From Candidatus Gastranaerophilales bacterium (lineage in GTDB: Bacteria > Cyanobacteriota > Vampirovibrionia > Gastranaerophilales > Gastranaerophilaceae), in assembly GCA_944324205.1 (NCBI GenBank), contig CALUVK010000123.1, positions 1 to 5,188 of the forward strand: 5,188 bases of DNA. The letters run 5' to 3'. Of this stretch, positions 1-5,188 are shown piece after piece. The translations under genes and the position numbers were made by a program. Numbering within the stretch: the stretch's first letter is position 1; each line of letters opens with the position of its first letter. The notes under the pieces are model-generated. The model was given only the letters and a program-made list of their open reading frames with translations, did no database searches and was not told the DNA's origin.

Positions 1-960
1 AAAGTTCTGCTAAAAAGACAGCTTGATGACGGGTTAATTCTTACGAAAATTTCATGCCCTATAGGTGTTTTAGGTATAATTTTTGAAGCCCGTCCTGATG
101 TGATTTCCCAGATTTCGGCTCTTGCAATAAAATCTTCTAATGCGGTTATCTTAAAAGGCGGAAAAGAAGCTGTTAATACTAATAAAGCAATCTTTAATAT
201 CATAAACAGCACACTGGAGAATACTTCCGGCTTCCCTAAAAATGTTATTTCGCAGGTTTTTACAAGAGATGATGTAAATTATATGCTCAAAATGGATAAG
301 TATATTAATCTGATTATACCGCGCGGAGGTAATAATCTTGTTCAATTCATAAAAGAAAATACAAAAATTCCTGTTTTAGGACATGCAGATGGGATATGCC
401 ATATTTTTGCAGATAAAACTGCTGATTTAGAAAAAGCTAAAAAGATTATTATTGATGCAAAAAACCAGTATCCAAGTGCCTGCAATTCCGTTGAAACGCT
501 ATTAATCCACAGGGATTTTGGATATCCGGAAGAACTCTTGAAAGCTCTTGAGCAGGCAGAGATTACGCTAGTTCCTAATCCTGAAAGCTGGCATAGGGAG
601 TATTCTGATAAAATCCTTGCATACAAATTTGTTAATTCTCTTGAAGAAGCTATTGAACATATAAATGAATATTCTTCGGGGCACACTGACGCAATTATTA
701 CAGAAGATAAAGATAATGCGGAGATATTTTTGAATTGTGTTGATTCAGCAGGGGTTTATCATAATGCTTCAACACGATTTGCAGATGGCTTCAGATATGG
801 TTTCGGAGCAGAGGTTGGAATTTCTACTAACAAAACCCATGCCAGAGGCCCTGTCGGGTTGGAAGGCTTAACTATATATAAATACACTCTTCAAGGACAG
901 GGGGATATAGTTAAGGATTATGTTGACGGGAAAAAGCAATTTAAGCATAAGGATTTATAA
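1..960 (+). CDS. proA: Gamma-glutamyl phosphate reductase (glutamate-5-semialdehyde dehydrogenase), 5'-truncated by the window edge
   Basis: Frame 1 is open from base 1 to the TAA at 958-960, giving 319 residues. ProA proteins have about 415, so about 100 N-terminal residues lie outside the window; the ATG at 100 is internal, because conserved ProA sequence (PIGVLGIIFEARPDV) precedes it. The enzyme reduces gamma-glutamyl phosphate with NADPH to glutamate-5-semialdehyde, the second step of proline synthesis, in the cytoplasm. Visible family motifs are the cofactor-side NAVILKGGKEA, IPRGG (about residue 107), GHADGICHIF, the catalytic cysteine C161 in YPSACNSVETLL, and the C-terminal GAEVGISTNKTHARGPVGLEGL. 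Compared from memory, these look closer to the reductase half of eukaryotic P5C synthase than to B. subtilis-type ProA. Whether a proB domain is fused upstream cannot be seen. tyrA follows with no gap, so the two are probably co-transcribed. The family call is near certain; stand-alone ProA is assumed. Confidence 0.96.
   Translation, partial: KVLLKRQLDDGLILTKISCPIGVLGIIFEARPDVISQISALAIKSSNAVILKGGKEAVNTNKAIFNIINSTLENTSGFPKNVISQVFTRDDVNYMLKMDKYINLIIPRGGNNLVQFIKENTKIPVLGHADGICHIFADKTADLEKAKKIIIDAKNQYPSACNSVETLLIHRDFGYPEELLKALEQAEITLVPNPESWHREYSDKILAYKFVNSLEEAIEHINEYSSGHTDAIITEDKDNAEIFLNCVDSAGVYHNASTRFADGFRYGFGAEVGISTNKTHARGPVGLEGLTIYKYTLQGQGDIVKDYVDGKKQFKHKDL
949..954 (+). promoter_or_regulatory. 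Ribosome binding site of tyrA, inside the proA 3' end
   Basis: AAGGAT lies six bases before the ATG at 961 and is a good Shine-Dalgarno match. It sits within the last codons of proA, so ribosomes finishing proA pass over the tyrA start. This supports 961 as the tyrA start and fits translational coupling. Confidence 0.7.
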
Positions 961-1740
961 ATGAAAATTGGTGTAATTGGTCTTGGATTAATCGGGGGTT
1001 CAATTTTAAAAAAAGGACAGACCGCAGGATATGATATGGTCGGAGTTTCACGTTCTGTAAAAGAGCCGGGCGTAAGCGATGATTATAATACCCTGAAAGA
1101 GTGTGATTTAGTATTTGTTTGTACGCCGATGAACAAGACGATTTCTGTCTTAGATAAGCTGAATGATATATTACCTTCCGGAACAATAGTAAGTGATGTT
1201 TGTTCTCTAAAAGAGTTTGTTTGTAAAAAGAATTATAACTACAAATTTATTCCGTCTCACCCGATGGCAGGGACTGAAAAACAAGGCTGGGAAGCTTCTT
1301 TTGCGGAGCTGTTTGAAGGTGCAGTCTGGGCAGTTACGCCAAAAGAGGATACTGACATAAGAGATTTTGAACTCTTAAAAAAAGTTATTGAGAATTTTGG
1401 GGCAAAAACAGTTATAACAACACCGAAAGAACACGACAGAGCTGTTGCTTTGATTTCGCATACTCCAATGCTTATTGCGCAGGCACTATGTAAAAATATT
1501 GAAGATAATGAACTTGCTCAAGAGCTTGCTTCTTCCGGTTTTCGCGATACCACAAGGCTTGCGCTTTCAAATATTGAAATGGCAAATGATATGGTAGTTA
1601 TGAACGAAACAAATATCAAAGATGTGCTTGATAAATTACAGGAAAACCTGGAGAAAATTTTGGACGGGAATTATAAAAAAGAGGCTGAAGATATCAAGGA
1701 TTTCCGGAAAAAACTTTATGCTGATAAAGTTTCAAGATAA
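961..1740 (+). CDS. tyrA: Prephenate/arogenate dehydrogenase TyrA, cyanobacterial type, short Rossmann domain
   Basis: The 259-residue protein catalyses the NAD(P)+-dependent oxidative decarboxylation of prephenate to 4-hydroxyphenylpyruvate, or of arogenate to tyrosine, in the cytoplasm. The N-terminal Rossmann fold opens with GLGLIGGS (residues 7-14); GVSRS (28-32) ends beta-2, and its Ser30-Arg31 suggest NADP+ preference by analogy with the Synechocystis enzyme. SHPMAGTEKQG follows, with H100 as the likely catalytic histidine. The helical C-terminal domain has ISHTPMLIAQAL and SSGFRDTTR, with R195 and R199 as candidate substrate-binding arginines. There is no chorismate mutase or ACT domain, so no built-in feedback module is evident. 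The layout and motifs match cyanobacterial arogenate dehydrogenases (about 279 residues, recalled), but the stretch between beta-2 and VFVCTP is about 12 residues shorter. The ATG immediately follows the proA stop and has a good ribosome binding site. The 3' end overlaps the convergent protease gene by 25 bp. The family is certain; arogenate versus prephenate specificity is inferred. Confidence 0.95.
   Translation: MKIGVIGLGLIGGSILKKGQTAGYDMVGVSRSVKEPGVSDDYNTLKECDLVFVCTPMNKTISVLDKLNDILPSGTIVSDVCSLKEFVCKKNYNYKFIPSHPMAGTEKQGWEASFAELFEGAVWAVTPKEDTDIRDFELLKKVIENFGAKTVITTPKEHDRAVALISHTPMLIAQALCKNIEDNELAQELASSGFRDTTRLALSNIEMANDMVVMNETNIKDVLDKLQENLEKILDGNYKKEAEDIKDFRKKLYADKVSR
1708..1732 (-). terminator. 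Candidate Rho-independent terminator of the M16 protease gene, inside the tyrA 3' end
   Basis: A perfect 9-bp inverted repeat pairs AAACTTTAT (1711-1719) with ATAAAGTTT (1724-1732) around the 4-base loop GCTG (1720-1723). Read on the minus strand, the stem runs directly into a T-run (1713-1708, six T, three of them in the stem), as in an intrinsic terminator. On the plus strand it is followed by CAAG, not a T-tract, so it should act only on the protease transcript. Against it: the stem has a single G-C pair, the U-tract is short, and the protease stop codon (1718-1716) lies in the distal arm, so a terminating ribosome would cover the hairpin. Confidence 0.45.
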
Positions 1741-4490
1741 GATTTATTATAATCCAGAGTATCCTTTGAGGCTGCAATACTATATACTGGTTTTGATGCA
1801 AATATCCTCTTTGCAAGATTAATAACATCATCTTTTGTAATATTGTCTATTTCATTATAAAGCTTATTGGCGTAATCTATACCGTATTTAGAATTCATCC
1901 CGTAACTGATAGAATTTAGTTTGCTTGCAGTGCCTTCATTTTCTATAAGACTTGCTTTCATAGCAAGTTTTGCATTCTCCAAATCCTTATCGGTAAAATT
2001 TCCTGCAATTAATTCACCAATCTGTCTTTTAAAACCATTTATAGATTTTTGAACATTGTCATAGCTTATCTCGCCGATATCTTTATTATCGGTTGTTGTT
2101 AAAATATTGCAGGATAATTCGCCTCTGTCTCCAAGTTTATCTATAGAAGAGTATACCGAATATGCAAGATGCTCTTTTTCTCTTAAAACATTAAATAACC
2201 CGATACTCGAGTTTGTTAGTATTGAATTAAGAATTTCAGCAGTTACGGTTTCTTTTATAGTATTATCGCATTTAAACTTGTAAACCTGCATTATATCAGC
2301 TTGAGAATTGTTTGTTATTTGCTTAAGGACTACCGGATTATTGTTTTCTTTGTAAATGGCTGGCGTTTTAATATTATTTGGTTTTACAGGGTTTAACCTT
2401 TCAGCAGAAGATAAAATTTCATTCTTTACAAATTCAGCCGGATCTTGCGGAATATTTGCAGTTATTATTCCGCGGGAATTATTAAGCATAAAACTATGGA
2501 ATGATTTTAAATCTTCAAGTGTAATACTATCAAGACTCGCAAGAATATCTTTTTCAGAGCTCTCATACTTATTGTTAGAGCTTTCCCAGTTGTAATACAA
2601 TCTTTGTGCTGTATTCTGGCGTTTTAGAATATTATCTTTTACAATCTTTTTTGCCTTGTCTAAATTTTCTTGTGTTAAATTCGGATTATACAAAAGCTTT
2701 TCAACACTTTCGAAAACCTTTTGTCTGTTATCAAATATACCGTTTGAACTAATCTTTAATCTGGAAGCCGTTAATCCTGCTGATAGATTAATACAGTTTT
2801 CTTCCTGAAATTTCTTCCACTCATTCTCATTCATCCCGTAAGCTCCCATATCATAAATTTCATTCATAAGCTCTATAACACCGGGCTTAGCATTAGACGG
2901 AACATCAACCAATAATGAAATATTATAATTTATATTTCTGTTCTTTGTCTCATATAGTCCTAACGCAAAGTTATTATTAAGTGTACAATCGTATACTTTT
3001 TGCATATTTACAGGCTCCCTTGACTTTGCCTTAAAACTTATATTTTCCTGTTCAGGGTGCACAAGAGTAACTGCCGCTTTATTGAGATTAAAATATTCTT
3101 TTAAAGCACGCGTTACGTCACGAGGCTCTAAAGAGTCCAGAATGCTTTCATACTGCGTAAAATATTCTAACTGTCTGTCAAGCACTGCCTTTCCAATACT
3201 GTCATTTACAAAAGAAGAGTATTCCAATGCATTTTCTCTATCTTTCTTAATCTTTAGCTTTAACCTCTCCAGAATTTTATCCGAAACCGGCTCAATTTCC
3301 GAAATAGCAGAAAAAGCAGCTCTTAAAGCTTCCTCACTCCTGTTTTCAGATGTATTAAATGCTATATAAACCATTCTCGGGGTGTTTGGATTGGTGCTTA
3401 TTTTTTCACTGTCAATAAAAGGATATGCATTAAACTCGCGTAAATTTTGGTTCAATTTACAATCCTGCGATTCAAGGTACACTTTTGCAGCGTCAAAGGC
3501 GACTTTTTCTTTTATATCAGAATTCTTAGGCCCTGCAAAACCTATTACAATATCGGTTGAAACCGCCTTATCATTTGTAAAATCCTTTCTCACTGTTTTA
3601 TTTACAGGCTGCATTTTTTCTTCAAACCGTTTGCCGTGTGAGAGTTTAGAAGAATTAAAGTTTTTTGCAGCAAGCTTAATTGCTTCATCCGGATTTACAT
3701 CACCTGTTATAACAAGAGTCATGTTATCAGGAGTATAATAGTTATCATAATAAGCTTTTACATCCTCTCTTGTAAGATTTTTTATCGTCTTAACACTTCC
3801 ACCTACCATTTCATCAGCCGGATTTTTTATATTAAAAAGCGTCCTTACAGTCTGATCCATGGCAATTGTCTGCGGATTATCAAGAATCATGTTAATTTCA
3901 GAACAAACAGGAGCTTTTTCTTTAGCAATCATGTTCTCTGCAAGCTTCAAATCCTCTGTCATAGCGGCTATAACCTGAATTTGTTTCTCTAAATCTCCTT
4001 TATTCAGCAGCGGAGTAGAATTTACATAATCCGTTATCGCATAATTAGTACTTGCATTTGCCCATCCGCCAAGCTCATCAATCTTTTTAAAAGAATCACC
4101 TGTCTCAAGCTTGATATGTCCGTTATCTCCATTTGTTCCATTAAAAGCCATATGCTCTAAAAAATGACTTATACCTTTTATATTAGCAGTTTCATTCATT
4201 GAGCCGACATTAACATAATTTTTCACAACAGCAGGCGAGCCTTCCATTGGCACGATATTAACTCTATAGCCGTTTGCAAGTTTGTAGCTGTGAACTTCAA
4301 GCCCGTTTTCCAGTTTATAAATACCTGTTTTTGTGAATTTTATAGGTATTTTTATGTTGAAATCTTTGGTTACAGAATGCAAATTGTGATTTTTTAAATT
4401 TTCAGACTTTTGTTCTGTAGTCTTTTGTGTAACACTACTTCTGTCTGATTTAAAATAAATATTATTAACACAATTTACCTTCATTACCAT
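1716..4490 (-). CDS. M16-family zinc metalloprotease (PqqL/pitrilysin-like), full length, no signal peptide
   Basis: The 924-residue protein has the two-half, four-domain layout of M16 peptidases, close to the length of E. coli PqqL. The N-terminal half holds the inverted zinc motif HFLEH (H109, E112 catalytic, H113) in GISHFLEHMAFNGTNG. The presumed third ligand is E198 in EKAPVCSEI, with the companion E191 seven residues earlier. A second M16 domain starts near LTREDVKAYYDNYYTPDNM (about 239-257). The C-terminal half (from about 506) lacks HxxEH, as expected for the inactive half. It keeps LREKEHLAYSVYSS, where R770 and Y777 have the spacing of the substrate-binding Arg/Tyr pair of the family. 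It should therefore be an active peptidase that encloses and cleaves peptides. The first ~45 residues are polar with no hydrophobic segment, so secretion by Sec is not predicted. Only two starts are possible, ATG 4490 or ATG 4484, because an in-frame stop lies at 4526-4524; neither has a Shine-Dalgarno site. It stands alone on its strand between tyrA and valS. Its substrate is unknown and no pqq genes are nearby, so no symbol is given. Confidence 0.93.
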   Translation of the reverse strand: MVMKVNCVNNIYFKSDRSSVTQKTTEQKSENLKNHNLHSVTKDFNIKIPIKFTKTGIYKLENGLEVHSYKLANGYRVNIVPMEGSPAVVKNYVNVGSMNETANIKGISHFLEHMAFNGTNGDNGHIKLETGDSFKKIDELGGWANASTNYAITDYVNSTPLLNKGDLEKQIQVIAAMTEDLKLAENMIAKEKAPVCSEINMILDNPQTIAMDQTVRTLFNIKNPADEMVGGSVKTIKNLTREDVKAYYDNYYTPDNMTLVITGDVNPDEAIKLAAKNFNSSKLSHGKRFEEKMQPVNKTVRKDFTNDKAVSTDIVIGFAGPKNSDIKEKVAFDAAKVYLESQDCKLNQNLREFNAYPFIDSEKISTNPNTPRMVYIAFNTSENRSEEALRAAFSAISEIEPVSDKILERLKLKIKKDRENALEYSSFVNDSIGKAVLDRQLEYFTQYESILDSLEPRDVTRALKEYFNLNKAAVTLVHPEQENISFKAKSREPVNMQKVYDCTLNNNFALGLYETKNRNINYNISLLVDVPSNAKPGVIELMNEIYDMGAYGMNENEWKKFQEENCINLSAGLTASRLKISSNGIFDNRQKVFESVEKLLYNPNLTQENLDKAKKIVKDNILKRQNTAQRLYYNWESSNNKYESSEKDILASLDSITLEDLKSFHSFMLNNSRGIITANIPQDPAEFVKNEILSSAERLNPVKPNNIKTPAIYKENNNPVVLKQITNNSQADIMQVYKFKCDNTIKETVTAEILNSILTNSSIGLFNVLREKEHLAYSVYSSIDKLGDRGELSCNILTTTDNKDIGEISYDNVQKSINGFKRQIGELIAGNFTDKDLENAKLAMKASLIENEGTASKLNSISYGMNSKYGIDYANKLYNEIDNITKDDVINLAKRIFASKPVYSIAASKDTLDYNKSYLETLSA

Positions 4491-4496
4491 ATTATA
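4491..4496 (-). promoter_or_regulatory. Candidate -10 box of the M16 protease promoter, next to the start codon
   Basis: The minus strand reads TATAAT, a perfect sigma-70 -10 hexamer, directly before the ATG at 4490. A start site seven bases past its last base would fall on the A of the second ATG (4484), predicting a leaderless mRNA. No good -35 is present at 16-18 bp (TTATTA at best), and TATAAT is common by chance in such AT-rich DNA. An alternative -10, TACAAT at 4533-4528, would give a leader of about 37 bases. Confidence 0.35.
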
Positions 4497-4584
4497 TAAA
4501 AAAACAAATCTGCTTAATAATTGCTAAATTGTAAAGAAAAATAAAGCGTTCTTTGTTTAAAATTTAATTATTTTTATGTTATTC

Positions 4585-4593
4585 TGATATTAA
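4585..4593 (+). promoter_or_regulatory. Candidate extended -10 promoter element of valS
   Basis: TGATATTAA has the TGn extension followed by a 4/6 match to TATAAT. Transcription would start near 4600, just upstream of the GAGGGA ribosome binding site, giving a very short leader. The overlapping TATACT (4594-4599) matches the -10 consensus better, but its start site would fall inside the Shine-Dalgarno sequence. The -35 region is poor for either choice. Confidence 0.3.
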
Positions 4594-4602
4594 TATACTA
4601 GC

Positions 4603-4608
4603 GAGGGA
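4603..4608 (+). promoter_or_regulatory. Ribosome binding site of valS
   Basis: GAGGGA lies five bases before the ATG at 4614 and is a strong Shine-Dalgarno match. It fixes the valS start and contrasts with the protease gene, which has no such site. Confidence 0.75.
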
Positions 4609-4613
4609 TTATT

Positions 4614-5188
4614 ATGACGGAAACAAAGATAAAAATAGAAGATTTACCTACTGTTTATGATGCAAAATCTACAGAAGAGAAAATGTATAAATTCTGGGAA
4701 AACGGAGAGTATTTTAAAGCGGATGCACATTCTGACAAACCTCCGTTTACAATAGTAATCCCGCCTCCGAATGTAACTGGCGTCCTGCATATGGGGCACG
4801 CTCTTGACGGAACTTTGCAGGATATTTTAACCCGTTATCACAGAATGAGCGGATATGAAGCACTCTGGGTTCCGGGAACAGACCATGCTGGTATTGCAAC
4901 ACAGGCAGTTGTTGAAAAAGAACTTAGAAAAGAAGGACTTACACGGCACGATATTGGGCGTGAAGAATTCCTTAAACGCACCTGGAAATGGGCAAACGAG
5001 CATAAGTCAGCTATTCTTAATCAGTTTAAGCGTTTAGGAGCTTCTTTTGACCTGTCAAGAGAAAGATTTACTTTTGATAAAGGCTGTTCGGAAGCGGTTA
5101 AAGAGGTTTTTGTAACTCTATACAATAAAGGCTTAATCTACAAAGGCGCTTATATTGTAAACTGGTGTCCGCGCTGTCAGAGTGCGAT
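4614..5188 (+). CDS. valS: Valyl-tRNA synthetase, N-terminal part, 3'-truncated by the window edge
   Basis: The reading frame is open from the ATG at 4614 to the right edge, giving 191 complete codons of a protein that is usually about 880-950 residues. The enzyme charges tRNA-Val with valine in the cytoplasm and edits mischarged threonine. The class I signature is PPPNVTGVLHMGHAL, with the HIGH box as HMGH at residues 59-62. It is followed by VPGTDHAGIATQ (86-97) and WCPRCQSA (184-191), which opens toward the editing domain. PPPNVTG and GTDHAGIATQ identify ValRS rather than the related IleRS or LeuRS. A GAGGGA ribosome binding site stands five bases upstream. The KMSKS loop, the anticodon-binding domain and any C-terminal coiled coil lie beyond the window. 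The gene has its own promoter region, shared divergently with the protease; no T-box leader is seen. Confidence 0.97.
   Translation, partial: MTETKIKIEDLPTVYDAKSTEEKMYKFWENGEYFKADAHSDKPPFTIVIPPPNVTGVLHMGHALDGTLQDILTRYHRMSGYEALWVPGTDHAGIATQAVVEKELRKEGLTRHDIGREEFLKRTWKWANEHKSAILNQFKRLGASFDLSRERFTFDKGCSEAVKEVFVTLYNKGLIYKGAYIVNWCPRCQSA

Larger units (their letters stand above)
4491..4613. promoter_or_regulatory. Divergent intergenic region between the M16 protease gene and valS
   Basis: This is the only non-coding stretch in the window. It separates the two divergently transcribed genes, so both must be expressed from here. It is extremely AT-rich. It holds a TATAAT against the protease start, a TGATATTAA extended -10 candidate before valS, and an imperfect 8-bp hairpin at 4539-4558. 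No T-box, riboswitch or small ORF is recognisable. Confidence 0.7.

Noticed and set aside
151..1186. Minus-strand open frames (64, 114 and 81 codons) opposite proA and tyrA
   Set aside because: proA and tyrA are identified by family motifs across their whole length, and the antisense frames have no plausible start signals or protein features.
1797..1815. Inverted repeat TGCAAA / TTTGCA with a 7-base loop, considered as a tyrA terminator
   Set aside because: The stem is only 6 bp, no T-tract follows it, and it lies inside the protease coding sequence. It is likely coincidental.
1622..1822. A 66-codon plus-strand frame overlapping the tyrA 3' end
   Set aside because: It overlaps tyrA and then the protease gene in other frames, and its translation has no recognisable features. 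It is better read as a by-product.
2356..3738. Open plus-strand frames of 79, 95 and 118 codons opposite the protease gene
   Set aside because: They lie wholly within the well-supported M16 coding sequence on the other strand, have no recognisable domain and show no ribosome binding site. They are shadows of the real gene.
4491..4613. A T-box or other riboswitch leader for valS
   Set aside because: The region is only 123 bp, shows no T-box sequence (TGG-ACC type) and no specifier stem, and the likely transcript leader is very short.
4855..5037. A 60-codon plus-strand frame within valS
   Set aside because: It is out of frame with valS, whose HMGH, GTDHAG and WCPRC motifs fix the true reading frame.

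Overview
The window is an AT-rich bacterial chromosomal segment, roughly one third G+C by eye. It carries ordinary housekeeping genes packed tightly on both strands. No mobile element, CRISPR array, rRNA or tRNA gene is visible. Three things hint at the lineage: a TyrA that closely resembles cyanobacterial arogenate dehydrogenases, clear Shine-Dalgarno sites in front of tyrA and valS, and an M16 protease with a short N-terminal '...NNIYFKS' segment in place of a signal peptide. Together they suggest a non-photosynthetic relative of Cyanobacteria (Vampirovibrionia/Gastranaerophilales, 'Melainabacteria'). This placement is an inference, held at low to moderate confidence.

Layout from left to right: (1) 1-960 (+), the C-terminal three quarters of a gamma-glutamyl phosphate reductase (proA), cut by the left edge; its sequence is of the type found in the C-terminal half of eukaryotic P5C synthase. 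(2) 961-1740 (+), a complete short TyrA (prephenate/arogenate dehydrogenase) whose ATG directly follows the proA stop, so the two look co-transcribed. (3) 1716-4490 (-), a full-length 924-residue M16-family zinc metalloprotease of the PqqL/pitrilysin type, convergent with tyrA and overlapping its 3' end by 25 bp. (4) 4491-4613, a 123-bp divergent intergenic region holding the putative promoters of the protease and of valS. (5) 4614-5188 (+), the N-terminal 191 residues of valyl-tRNA synthetase (valS), cut by the right edge.

proA and tyrA serve the last steps of proline and tyrosine synthesis. valS serves translation. The protease has no obvious functional link to either. No new multi-gene system is evident. 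The most interesting features are small: a perfect 9-bp hairpin with a U-tract on the minus strand, sitting inside the tyrA/protease overlap; a protease start without a Shine-Dalgarno site but with a perfect TATAAT six bases before its second ATG, suggesting a leaderless mRNA; the N-terminal segment of the protease; and a TyrA Rossmann domain about 12 residues shorter than in cyanobacterial relatives.
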